A DNA stretch of 64,000 bases. Origin: Sphingomonas phyllosphaerae. GTDB taxonomy: Bacteria; Pseudomonadota; Alphaproteobacteria; Sphingomonadales; Sphingomonadaceae. Location: contig JAQIJC010000001.1 in the NCBI GenBank assembly GCA_036946405.1, forward strand, positions 2,927,501-2,991,500, given 5' to 3'. The notes under the pieces were generated by a model. The model worked only from the letters and a program-made list of their open reading frames with translations, was not told the DNA's origin and made no database searches. The translations under genes were made by a program, and so were the position numbers. Position 1 is the first letter of the stretch; every line of letters begins with the position of its first letter. This document shows positions 25,946 to 34,528 of the stretch, piece after piece.

Positions 25946-27145
25946 ATGCAGCGTCTTCACATCGCCATAGCGGGCTGTGGCCCGGCGGGTCTCGCCACGG
26001 CGTTGCTGCTGCATCGCGACGGCCACCATGTCACGCTGTTCGAGCGGTTCGATGCGCCCCGCCCGGTGGGATCGGGGCTGATGATCCAGCCGACAGGCTT
26101 TGCCGTCCTGCGTGAACTTGGGTTGGCCGACGCGCTGCTCGACCACGGTGCGCGCATCGATCGCCTCCACGGCGAGGCGGGAAGCAGCGGCCGGGTCGTT
26201 CTCGACGTCCGCTATGCCGCGCTTGGCAAAGGCGCAGGGTTTGGCATCGGCGTCCACCGCGCAACCTTGTTCGCCGTGCTGCATGATGCCGTCGCTGCCG
26301 AGCGGATCGCGATCGAAACCGGCTGCGCGGTGACGGGGAGCGAGACGGCAGCAGACGACCGCCGCTTCCTGCTGCTGGAGGGCGGTCGCCGCGTCGGGCC
26401 ATTCGACCTGATCGTCGATGCGCTCGGCACGCGGACGCCGCTGGCGCCGCCCTGCGGTCGCAAACTGGCCTATGGTGCGCTCTGGGGCACGTTGGATTGG
26501 CCCGCCGATGCCGGTTTCGATCCCGGCGCACTAGAACAACGCTATCGGCGCGCGAGCGTGATGGTCGGCGTCCTGCCCATCGGGCGGTTTCCCGGCGCCC
26601 CCCGCCAACAGGCCGCGCTGTTCTGGTCATTGCGCGCGGATCGGCTGGCAGAATGGAGGGCTGCCGGGCTCGACGTCTGGAAGGCCGAGGTATCCGCACT
26701 ATGGCCAGCAACGCGAGGACTGCTCGACCAGATCCGATCAGCCGATCAACTCACCTTCGCCCATTATGCACATCGTACGTTATCGACGCCTGCGGAGGCG
26801 GGCATGATCCACATCGGTGACGCCTGGCATTCGGCCAGCCCCCAATTGGGCCAAGGGGCGAACATGGCGCTGCTTGATGCCTATGCCCTGGCGCTGGCAT
26901 TGCGGCGATCGCCGGATGTCGCAGCGGCGCTCGGTTCGGCGATCGCGATGCGGCGGCGGCATGTCCATTTGTACCAGGCGCTGACCGCGCTGTTCACCCC
27001 CGTCTACCAGTCCGACAGCCGGGCGATCCCGTTCGTGCGCGACCGCATCGTCGGGCCGTTGTCGAAGCTCTGGCCAGCCACCCGCATCCAGGCGGCCATG
27101 GTCAGCGGCCTTATCGGTAATCCTCTGAAGCCGCTGTTCGGTTAG
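25946..27145 (+). CDS. FAD-dependent monooxygenase/oxidoreductase
   Basis: A protein of 399 residues starting nine bases after the ABC-F stop, so possibly co-transcribed. The N-terminal dinucleotide fold is IAIAGCGPAGLATALLL (GxGxxG), followed by the acidic FER end of beta-2. A second FAD motif, HIGDAWHSASPQLGQGANMALLDA, is the GD motif plus helix of the p-hydroxybenzoate-hydroxylase-type flavoproteins. The DG motif in between is degenerate (IVDALGTRTPL). Such enzymes hydroxylate aromatic or polyketide-like substrates with NAD(P)H and O2; nothing nearby identifies the substrate. The length is normal for the family. Confidence 0.93.
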   Translation: MQRLHIAIAGCGPAGLATALLLHRDGHHVTLFERFDAPRPVGSGLMIQPTGFAVLRELGLADALLDHGARIDRLHGEAGSSGRVVLDVRYAALGKGAGFGIGVHRATLFAVLHDAVAAERIAIETGCAVTGSETAADDRRFLLLEGGRRVGPFDLIVDALGTRTPLAPPCGRKLAYGALWGTLDWPADAGFDPGALEQRYRRASVMVGVLPIGRFPGAPRQQAALFWSLRADRLAEWRAAGLDVWKAEVSALWPATRGLLDQIRSADQLTFAHYAHRTLSTPAEAGMIHIGDAWHSASPQLGQGANMALLDAYALALALRRSPDVAAALGSAIAMRRRHVHLYQALTALFTPVYQSDSRAIPFVRDRIVGPLSKLWPATRIQAAMVSGLIGNPLKPLFG

Positions 27146-27360
27146 CGAGCCCGTGCATCGGAATGGACAGATGCAGTGTGTGGTCTCCGACCAATCGTTG
27201 GCCATCGCTCACGACGACCGCTGGTTCGAGGGGATATAGGACTTTCTCATACCCTATACGGGCAAGACGGCGTATGCGGACACAGACGGCGAAAATATAT
27301 CCGCGGCCGTCCGAATTCGCTGGCTCGTCCGTATTGGGTGATAGACCTCGACCGGATCGG

Positions 27361-27690
27361 TCAGGCGGCCTGCGCCCCCAGCGTGCACTGCGCGGCGTCA
27401 TATTGGATGTCCGGCCGCGTGACCTGTCGGTTCAGCCAGGCGCTGGCGCGTTCGATGCCGTCGCTCAGATCGTCGGCGAGCTTGCTGTCGATGTGCACGA
27501 TCTCGCGCGGCGCGAGGCGGAAATACCCACGCACATGGGCCTGCGGCAGGATCAGCCCGCGGCTGCCCGCCTTCGACAGCCACAGGCGGCAGCCGCTCTG
27601 GATGTGGCAGCGGCCATCGCGCGGCCGAAACAACGCGATGCCGATCAGCGCCGGGTGCCATTCAGGCCGCCGCCGCCCTGACGCACCATC
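27361..27690 (-). pseudogene. C-terminal fragment of an unidentified protein
   Basis: A continuous frame on the minus strand ends with TGA at 27361-27363 and reads, for example, LILPQAHVRGYFRLAPREIV and KLADDLSDGIERASAWLNRQ. Its composition and codon pattern look like real protein and not noise. There is no credible start codon with a ribosome-binding site, and at its 5' side it runs directly into an SDR fragment in a different frame. I do not recognise the family. I read it as the 3' remnant of a gene lost by rearrangement in a region full of such fragments. Confidence 0.45.
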
Positions 27691-27746
27691 TGGTTGGCCG
27701 CGGCCTGCACCATGTGGAACGCACCGTGCAGGTTGACGCGCATGGT
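27664..27746 (-). pseudogene. short-chain dehydrogenase fragment
   Basis: Reading on the minus strand gives MRVNLHGAFHMVQAAANQMV followed by RQGGGG, the helix of a short-chain dehydrogenase that carries the conserved Asn just before the catalytic Ser strand. Both the N-terminal cofactor motif and the YxxxK active site are gone. It abuts the unidentified fragment at 27361-27690. L-rhamnose and L-fucose 1-dehydrogenases belong to this fold, which would fit the rhaT and lactonase remnants beside it, but the fragment is too short to prove this. Confidence 0.6.
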
Positions 27747-27834
27747 CGGTGGCCGCTGTCGAGCGACCTTGGCCGGCCCGCGAATCGGTCGATTGATGCT
27801 ATTAATTCCATTTTGTAAGACAGTTACTCAATAT

Positions 27835-28344
27835 ATGGAAAGCAATCCGTGGCAGGCCGGCTTCGCACTGCTGGCGCGCCATGGCCTTTCGTTCGATCTG
27901 CAATGCTACCCCCTTCAGATGCCGGCGATGGCGACGCTGATCGCCCGGCACGCCGAGGTGCCGGCGATCGTCAACCACCTCGGGATGCCGGTGCTCGCCG
28001 ATCCGGACGGGCTGGGCGAGTGGCGCACCGGCCTTCGCGCGCTGGCCGCCCTGCCCAATACCGCGATCAAGCTCTCCGGGCTCGGCTTCGTCGCACGCGA
28101 CTGGACCGAGGCGCTCGTCCGCCCCTTGCTGGCGGAGACGATCGACCTGTTCGGCCCGGCGCGCTGCCTGATCGCGAGCGGCACGCCAACCGACACGTTG
28201 TTCGCGCCGTTCGATCGCTGCCTGGGCGTGCTGGCCGAGGCTACGGCGCCCGTCTCTCTCGACGAGCGACGCGCGATGTGGGGGCGAAACGCCGACCGCA
28301 TCTACCGTCTGGAGCTTGGCACCCGGCTCGACGCCGCCACCTGA
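27835..28344 (+). pseudogene. amidohydrolase_2 family (sugar lactonase-like), C-terminal half only
   Basis: The frame reads NPWQAGFALLARHGLSFDLQ, then VPAIVNHLGMPVL and TAIKLSGLGFVARDWTEALV, a clear match to the C-terminal part of metal-dependent amidohydrolases of the L-fuconolactonase/L-rhamnono-lactonase type. The N-terminal HxH metal site is missing, and the usual catalytic Asp context near the C-terminus is altered (IASGTPTDTLF). About 170 of roughly 280 residues remain. The ATG at 27835 has no ribosome-binding site and lies at an abrupt junction with AT-rich sequence. It would have hydrolysed a sugar lactone in the non-phosphorylating L-rhamnose or L-fucose route and is probably non-functional. 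Confidence 0.8.
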
Positions 28345-28358
28345 ACGCGGAGGACCTC

Positions 28359-29210
28359 ATGTCGAATCCCCTGATCGGAGTCTTCTACCACTGGCTGGGC
28401 GGACTGTCCTCGGCCAGCTTCTACGTCCCGTATCGCGGGGTGCGGGGGTGGAACTGGGAAGTGCTGTGGCTGACCGGCGGGCTGTTTTCCTGGCTGTTCG
28501 CGCCATGGCTGTTCGCGCTGGTGATGACGCACGATCTTTTCGGGGTGCTCGCACGGGTGCCGGCGTCGACCGCGGGCCTGTACATGCTGTTCGGTGCGCT
28601 ATGGGGCTTCGGCGGGCTGACCTACAGACTGACGATGCGCTATCTGGGCCTGTCGCTCGGGATAGCGGTGGTATTGGGGCTGTGCACGGTGTTCGGCACG
28701 CTGATCCCGCCGATCGTCGCGGGCGATTTCGCCGGCAGGTTGCTCGGCACGGCCAGCGGGCGGATCATCCTGCTCGGGCTGGCGGCGACGCTCGCCGGGA
28801 TCGTCGTGGTGGCCGCGGCGGGTGCGCGAAAGAATGCGGCGCTGGACGATGTCGCGAAGGAAGCGGCCGTCGCGGAGTTCGCTTTCCGCAAGGGGATCGG
28901 CATCGCGATCTTCTCGGGGGTCATGTCCTCGTGCTTCGCGTTCGGGCTGGCGGCGGGCGAGCCGGTCAGGGCCTTGTCCGCAGCGGCCGGAACGCGGCCA
29001 TTGTGGACGGGGTTGCCGGTGCTGTGCCTCGTCATGCTCGGCGGCCTCGTCACCAACGCCTTGTGGTGCGCGGCGTTGATCCTGCGCAACCGCTCGGGCG
29101 GGCAATGGCTCGGGCGCGCCGCCGCGACGAGGGAGCGCCCGGCGCTGGCCCGCAACTACCTGCTCGCCGCGCTGATGTCCTGCTGCCCTCGCCCCGTCGA
29201 TCCATCCTAA
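28359..29210 (+). pseudogene. rhaT: L-rhamnose-proton symporter RhaT, 3'-truncated
   Basis: The ATG at 28359 has a good GGAGGA at 28349-28354. The text follows RhaT closely: GVFYHWLGGLSSASFYVPYR, then GLYMLFGALWGFGGLTYRLT and FRKGIGIAIFSGVMSSCFAF, with about eight membrane helices. After NYLLAAL the expected final helices are replaced by a short unrelated tail (MSCCPRPVDPS) and a stop. The product is 283 residues where RhaT is about 340. Loss of the last helices should inactivate the carrier, though I cannot exclude residual function. It would have taken up L-rhamnose released by the GH78 enzyme at 34529-37156. Confidence 0.85.
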
Positions 29211-29263
29211 GGCCCCACCACACAAGGCGATGGGGCCGATCGTCAGATCAGGAATTGGATCGA

Positions 29264-32050
29264 TCAGAACTTGTACCGCACGCTGCCACCGTAGGTCCGC
29301 GACTGATAGATGACTTCGCGGGGCTGATCGGGGAAGCCGTAGAACGTCCTCCGGGTGCTTGCCATGATATTCGAGACCTGGCCGCTCAGGATCAATCCCT
29401 TGAATGGACCATTCTTGAACTCGTAATTGACGGCCGCATCCATCCAGTCGACCGGCAGCATATATTGCGACAGGTAGAGCGGGTATTGGATCCCGGTCAA
29501 TATCTTCCCGCGCCAGTTGTACGACAGTCGTGCGTTCAATCCATCCCGCTCGAACAATCCGACCAGATTGAAGACGTTCTTGGCGGTATTGGTGAGCGGC
29601 GTGCTGGACGGCGGATCGTTTTCCGCACCGGGGACCTTGTCCCATTCGAGCTTCGAATCGGTGTAGGTGTAGTTTGCCTGTACACCGAAGCTCTTCATGA
29701 TCCCCGGCAGGAAGGAGAAGAATGTCTGCCCCTGCACCTCGAACCCGCGTCGATAACCCTTGCCGGCGTTGTAGGGCCGCAACACGTCGTAAAGGCCCGC
29801 ATCGGCGTAAAGCTGCTCCTGAATGTAGAAGTTCGTGATCGCTCCCTTCAGCTTCCAGTAGAAGGGGGCGATGGTAATCAAACCCGTCTTGCCGAAATAG
29901 AATTCGAGCGATGCGTCATATTTCGTCGAGCGCTCGGGCTTGAGATCAGGGTTGCCTGCGCTCGCATATTCGTTCGCGTCATAAACGTCGATGCTCGACG
30001 ACATGGAGAACAACGAGGGCCGTCGGAAATCCTGAGTATATCCCAAGCGCAGCTGCACCGGATCGGCAAAGTGCACGATCGCGTTGAGGCTGGGCAGGAC
30101 GGAGAGATAATTGCCGTGCCCTACGATCGGCGCGATGTTCAGGACGGTCGCATTGGCACCGTTGACCACGCCGGGTTGCCGACGCCGTTGGAAAGATCGC
30201 ATCTGCACATCGGTATTGGAAATTCGCACGCCCATTACGCCGTCGATCGGGAACAGGACCTTGATGGCATAATGAAGTTGGCCGTAGCTCGAAAAGGTAT
30301 ATTCCTTCCCGTCGAAGAAATCGCTCTGGCTCAGAGGCGGAAGCGGCGTCTGGAAATCGGCGGACTTCTTCCACAGGAAATCATAGAGCGCCGGCATGGC
30401 GGCAGTGACGGTGTCGAAATCATAACTCAGCCAGCGCGCGTTGTTCTGCACGCCCGTACCACGAAAACCCTCCGCGATCGGGATTAGATTCTGAAAACCT
30501 TCGGGCATATCGCTTGCCGGGATCAACAGATTCCCGAAACTGCGCGCGCGCACCCGGCGCTTGTACCGCTTCTGCTCCCAACGCATGCCGACCTGAAGCC
30601 AGTCGAGACTGTCCCAGAAGGTTCTCAGCGTCAGGTCGCTCTGGCCGGCGGCCGTGACGTTGTTGTTGGTCCGGATCGATTCGTCGAACTGCGCAAAGCG
30701 ATATTGCTTCGGATCGAGCAGATCGACGTTGCGAAAGTTCGCGTTCATCATGGGATAGCGGAATTTATCGCTCGCAAATTCGATGTCGAATTCCGGCCGG
30801 TTGACGAAGCGATTGCGGATGTTCCGGTCTTGCAGCGTGTTGATGGACTGCGAAACGGAAATCGCGGTTTTCAGCGTGAACCGTGGCGTATCCCACACAC
30901 CGCTCAACTGGCCGACGAGGCTGTCGTTCGGGTTATTGTAGGGTGACGTAATCGGACCGAACTGGGTGACCGGCGACACGGTCACCGACGCCAGGCGGTT
31001 CGTTCCCGGGACCAACTTGATGTTGCTCAGGGCTGGCGCGGTGTTGTTGGCGCTCGACAGGACGGGCACGTAGAGCTGCGCCGTGTTGCGTTGCCAGTCG
31101 ACATGCGTGTAGCTGCCCTCGAGGACGAGGCTGACGTTATCCTCCGGCTTCCATTGCACGGCCCCCGAATAGGCGATCGTGTCACGATGCCCGGTGACAT
31201 AGGTGAACGCTGCCTGATACGGCCCGATCAGGGGGAACGGCGTAAGCTGCGATCCGACGACCTGCCGCGGCGACAGGGTCGTGGCGCTATCGTTCAACGC
31301 CCGTGATTCGAGGAACGGATTGGCATTGTAGGTGACGTTGAGCAGCACGCCGACCTTACCGATCGACGTATCGGCATTGTAGTTGAGGATGCCGGTATAG
31401 TTTTGATTGACCTTGCCGGCCTGCTGAACGTAGCGGGCCTGTCCGATCACCGTCCCGGAGAAGCCGAGCCGGAAATCGGTCGGACGGCGCAGGGTCACGT
31501 TGATTGTTCCGGCGCCGCTGCCCTCCGGCTGATCGGCGGTGCGCGTCTTGTATACCTCGACGCTCTTGACCAGATCGGCGGGCAATTGCTGGAAGGCGCC
31601 GGTGCGGTCGAGTGAATTGGTGATGGGAACGCCGTTCACCGATGTCTGGATGTCGCCCAGACCGCGCAGCTGGATGCCGTTCCCGCTCGGCGGCGCGATG
31701 CCGCCCTCGTCGCGCGTGACCTGGATGCCCGGGATGAGCGACACGACATCGGCCACCGTGTTGTTGGGCAGCTTGCCGACGTCCTCGGCCTTGACGACGT
31801 CGACGATCTGAGCCGCATTGCGCTTCTCGTGCCGCGCGGCGCTCAGGCTGTTGCGGACGCCGACGACCTGGATGGTGTTGGGATCGTCGTCGACCTGGCT
31901 CTGCGGCGCGCTTTTGGCCTTCTTGTCCTTGACACGCTTCTTCTCGGTATGCCCCGATGATGGCGACACGCTCTGCGCCGCGGCATCCGCCGCCGCCCCT
32001 GCCACGATGAGCGCGAGCGCCGACACCCGCACGATCAGATTGCTCCGCAT
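29264..32050 (-). CDS. TonB-dependent receptor, third gene of the ferritin-like operon
   Basis: A protein of 928 residues. The ATG at 32050 is chosen because AGGGGAG lies about eight bases upstream; a TTG two codons earlier is possible. It has a signal peptide (ALALIVAGAAADAAAQ) and then a Lys-rich linker (KKRVKDKKAK) before the plug VVGVRNSLSAARHEKRNAAQ. The plug contains IPGIQVTRDEGG and IQLRGLGDIQTSVNG, and the barrel ends YGGSVRYKF. It follows the two ferritin-like protein genes at 33187-34125 and 32138-33160 with short gaps, suggesting one transcript. The ligand is unknown. The GH78 rhamnosidase upstream suggests a glycan; the ferritin-like proteins could suggest metal. Confidence 0.94.
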   Translation of the reverse strand: MRSNLIVRVSALALIVAGAAADAAAQSVSPSSGHTEKKRVKDKKAKSAPQSQVDDDPNTIQVVGVRNSLSAARHEKRNAAQIVDVVKAEDVGKLPNNTVADVVSLIPGIQVTRDEGGIAPPSGNGIQLRGLGDIQTSVNGVPITNSLDRTGAFQQLPADLVKSVEVYKTRTADQPEGSGAGTINVTLRRPTDFRLGFSGTVIGQARYVQQAGKVNQNYTGILNYNADTSIGKVGVLLNVTYNANPFLESRALNDSATTLSPRQVVGSQLTPFPLIGPYQAAFTYVTGHRDTIAYSGAVQWKPEDNVSLVLEGSYTHVDWQRNTAQLYVPVLSSANNTAPALSNIKLVPGTNRLASVTVSPVTQFGPITSPYNNPNDSLVGQLSGVWDTPRFTLKTAISVSQSINTLQDRNIRNRFVNRPEFDIEFASDKFRYPMMNANFRNVDLLDPKQYRFAQFDESIRTNNNVTAAGQSDLTLRTFWDSLDWLQVGMRWEQKRYKRRVRARSFGNLLIPASDMPEGFQNLIPIAEGFRGTGVQNNARWLSYDFDTVTAAMPALYDFLWKKSADFQTPLPPLSQSDFFDGKEYTFSSYGQLHYAIKVLFPIDGVMGVRISNTDVQMRSFQRRRQPGVVNGANATVLNIAPIVGHGNYLSVLPSLNAIVHFADPVQLRLGYTQDFRRPSLFSMSSSIDVYDANEYASAGNPDLKPERSTKYDASLEFYFGKTGLITIAPFYWKLKGAITNFYIQEQLYADAGLYDVLRPYNAGKGYRRGFEVQGQTFFSFLPGIMKSFGVQANYTYTDSKLEWDKVPGAENDPPSSTPLTNTAKNVFNLVGLFERDGLNARLSYNWRGKILTGIQYPLYLSQYMLPVDWMDAAVNYEFKNGPFKGLILSGQVSNIMASTRRTFYGFPDQPREVIYQSRTYGGSVRYKF

Positions 32051-32137
32051 CGTCAAAACTCCCCTATCGTCTTGTCCGGCAGCCGCGCTGCCCCCCTGTT
32101 GATCCAGCCCGTTGCGCGCCTTCGCGGCGCTGTGCGG

Positions 32138-33160
32138 TCAGGTATCGATGCTGCTGCGGATCGCGCCGTTGACGCCGGCGGGAAAAAAGCCGCCGCCCTC
32201 GCCCCTCGTCCGGCGCGCGTAGACGGTGTTGAGCGTCAGCTGCGGCAGCCGCGCGAAGACGACGCCTTCGCTGTCGGTCGGCACGATGTTCGCGACCGTG
32301 CCGGGCGTCTTGACCGATCCGGCCGTCACGCCCTGATCGTCGTCCGACGGCGCAAACTGGTCGCGCCAGTCGCTGAGCCGCAAGCTCGCGAGCCGAAGCG
32401 TCGTGCCGGTAGCGCCGTCGCGCAGATAGATCTGGCTGCGCACCACCGCCGCGTGATGCGCGGCGGCCGACAGCAATCCGCCGATCAGACCGGTGGTCGC
32501 ACCGGCCTGCACCATCTGCAAATGGCCCTTCAGCGCGTTGACCGCGACATCCTCGAGGATGAAGGCGCCCTGCAACAGCAGGTTCTGGTCGGCGTAGACG
32601 TCGAACAGCGCCGGCGCCTTGACCACTCCCGCATTGCGGGCAAAGACGGTGAAGACGCCGGTATCCGTCGTCGCCAGGTCGATGGCCGGCGCCGCCGTCG
32701 CCGCACCGCCCAGCGCCGCGCGCAAGCGGGTGACCTGGGCGATCTTGCCCAGCGCGATCTCGGCCAGCATTTCGCCCAGAACGCTGTCCGCGATCGTGGC
32801 CTGCCGCGCGCCCGTCGCGGTGCCCGCCGTTCCCGTGCCCGACGTCAGCGCGGCCGGCAGCGGCACGCCCAGGACGGCGATCGAGTAGAATTGCGCCTGA
32901 AGATACGCGATCTGCAGCGACAGGTTGAGCAGGTCATTGTCGCTTACGCTGGTGAGGGTCGGCGTGGGGGTGGGCGTCGGCGTGGGCGTCGGCGATCCGC
33001 TGGGCGTGGGCGTCGGGGTTCCCGCGAGCGGCGAATCTTCGCTGCCGCAACCGACGAGCGTCGCCATGCCGCCGATCGCGGCAGCCATGCCGAGCACCCG
33101 ACGCCGACCGAGGACGGACGCGGGGGAGCCTCCGGTGTCACCGGATACACGATTGTTCAT
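32138..33160 (-). CDS. Tat-exported lipoprotein with ferritin-like domain
   Basis: A protein of 340 residues. The N-terminus has a twin-arginine motif (GRRRVLGMAAAIGG) followed by a lipobox-like ATLVGCGS, so it is probably a Tat-exported lipoprotein. A proline/threonine linker of PT repeats (about residues 48-68) tethers the domain. The helical domain contains LNLSLQIAYLQAQFYSIAVL and AFILEDVAVNALKGHL, typical of the 'ferritin-like domain' family of exported desiccation-related proteins. It ends GGGFFPAGVNGAIRSS, nearly identical to the tail of its neighbour at 33187-34125, so the two are paralogues. Function is unknown; conserved E and H residues in the helices could bind metal. Confidence 0.88.
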   Translation of the reverse strand: MNNRVSGDTGGSPASVLGRRRVLGMAAAIGGMATLVGCGSEDSPLAGTPTPTPSGSPTPTPTPTPTPTLTSVSDNDLLNLSLQIAYLQAQFYSIAVLGVPLPAALTSGTGTAGTATGARQATIADSVLGEMLAEIALGKIAQVTRLRAALGGAATAAPAIDLATTDTGVFTVFARNAGVVKAPALFDVYADQNLLLQGAFILEDVAVNALKGHLQMVQAGATTGLIGGLLSAAAHHAAVVRSQIYLRDGATGTTLRLASLRLSDWRDQFAPSDDDQGVTAGSVKTPGTVANIVPTDSEGVVFARLPQLTLNTVYARRTRGEGGGFFPAGVNGAIRSSIDT

Positions 33161-33186
33161 GGTTCCTGGTTCCTTGAAAGCGCCGC

Positions 33187-34125
33187 TCAGGCGGCGGTGC
33201 TGCTGCGGATGGAGCCGTTTACGCCGGCCGGGAAAAAGCCCCCGCTCGTCGCCTGCCCGGAGGACTGATAGAGAATGCGCAGCAACTGCTGCGGCGTACG
33301 TCCCGGAACGTCACCATCGCCGTCCGTCGGCGTGATATTGGCGACCGTGATCGTCACCGGGCCGTTGGCAGCCTCGTATTTCCGCGACGTCGGCGCGACG
33401 CCCGTGAACAATCCGCCACCCGCCAGCTTCTGGCACATCGCCGCGATCGCCGCCGCATTGTCGCGCAGCCGCGCCACCTTGGCACCACGGCTGTACAGGA
33501 ACGAGCGGATGGTGGCGTGATGATAGCTCTCGGTAGCGAGGATGCCGGCCAGCAGCGCCGCCACCACCCGGTTTGATGCCGTGGCCAGCAGGCCGCGATA
33601 GGCAGAGACGCTGATCCCCTTCAGCAGGAACGCTGCATAGAGGAAATTCTCTTCCGAAGCATAGGGATCGAAGGCGGCGCCACTACCGACCAGGCCCGCC
33701 CGCTGCATGGCGACCGAAAACGCGCCGGTCGCATCCGCCGACAGATCGAGCGCCGGTTGCGAGATCGCCAGTGCGCCGATCACGGTCTTGATGGGATTGA
33801 AATGCGCGCGATTGTCGGCCGCCATCTCCGTGACGATCGAGGATAGCATCGTATCCGAGAAGGTGACCTTCCGCCCGGGCTTGACGGTACCTGGATCCGT
33901 GGCGCCCGCCAGCGAGGAGGTCGCCAGTCCCTGTCCAGTCGTCACATAAGTTAGAAATTGCGCATTCAGATACTCGACGTTGAGCACAAAGTTCAGCGCG
34001 TCGATATCGCCTGACGATTGGGCCTGCGCACCCTGCGCAGTCATCGCAATTAGCGACGAAGCCACACCAATACTCAGCGCCGCGCGTAATGCACCGCGAC
34101 GATCGGATGTGATCGTGTCCATCAT
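33187..34125 (-). CDS. exported ferritin-like domain protein
   Basis: A protein of 312 residues with an N-terminal export signal (DRRGALRAALSIGVASSLIA, possibly Tat because of the RR-like start) cleaved near GAQAQ. The helical domain includes DALNFVLNVEYLNAQFLTYV, with E/H positions that recur at ILATESYHHATIRSFLYSRG, a pattern able to form a di-metal site. It ends GGFFPAGVNGSIRSS like the next gene, 26 bp downstream. It is the first gene of the run that leads through the second ferritin-like gene to the TBDR. GGGAGAGGGGG precedes the ATG at 34125; an ATG one codon further in is also possible. Confidence 0.88.
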   Translation of the reverse strand: MMDTITSDRRGALRAALSIGVASSLIAMTAQGAQAQSSGDIDALNFVLNVEYLNAQFLTYVTTGQGLATSSLAGATDPGTVKPGRKVTFSDTMLSSIVTEMAADNRAHFNPIKTVIGALAISQPALDLSADATGAFSVAMQRAGLVGSGAAFDPYASEENFLYAAFLLKGISVSAYRGLLATASNRVVAALLAGILATESYHHATIRSFLYSRGAKVARLRDNAAAIAAMCQKLAGGGLFTGVAPTSRKYEAANGPVTITVANITPTDGDGDVPGRTPQQLLRILYQSSGQATSGGFFPAGVNGSIRSSTAA

Positions 34126-34528
34126 GCCCCCTCTCCCTGTTTACGGAGAGAACGGTAACGCAAACTAATTTATATGACAAGTTTGTTGTATAATATATTT
34201 AATTTTGCCCCAAGTGTCGTCTAAGACGTTATTTTAGCGTCAGAATTCTGCACTCGAAAGACTCTAAAGCTGATGCGAACGATCTCGTGGCCGTGTTGCG
34301 GAAGGCCAGCAAAGTGCGTCGGAAGCCGGGCGCATCATCTTTCCGCAAGCACCTGCCATGCACCATTCGTCTGAAAACAGGGGCCGTGCTTGGCACAAAC
34401 TGAGGAAATTGCTCGAACGCACCGGGTGTCGCGGAACCGACTCCAAATGTCTTGAAACCGGCATCATGTCGGACGAACCTTTCCGCGTTGCCCGGCGTGT
34501 GGCCGGCTTCCCCATTCGGCACGGCTGC
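34126..34528. other. AT-richer intergenic region, promoter of the ferritin-like operon
   Basis: This 403-base gap lies between the GH78 stop and the start of the first ferritin-like gene. The part at about 34160-34230 is markedly AT-rich and should hold the promoter of the ferritin-like/TBDR operon; on the minus strand TTGTCA near 34180 is a possible -35 element. A minus-strand frame at 34229-34522 is open but has no recognisable family and poor start context, so I do not call it a gene. Confidence 0.45.

Noticed and set aside
32940-33025. Short GC-rich repeats that look like a tandem array
   Set aside because: They encode the Pro-Thr linker of the ferritin-like lipoprotein in frame, so no CRISPR or satellite is implied.
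34229-34522. 97-codon minus-strand frame between the GH78 and ferritin-like genes
   Set aside because: No recognised family, no ribosome-binding site, and it lies in a promoter region; not enough to call a gene.
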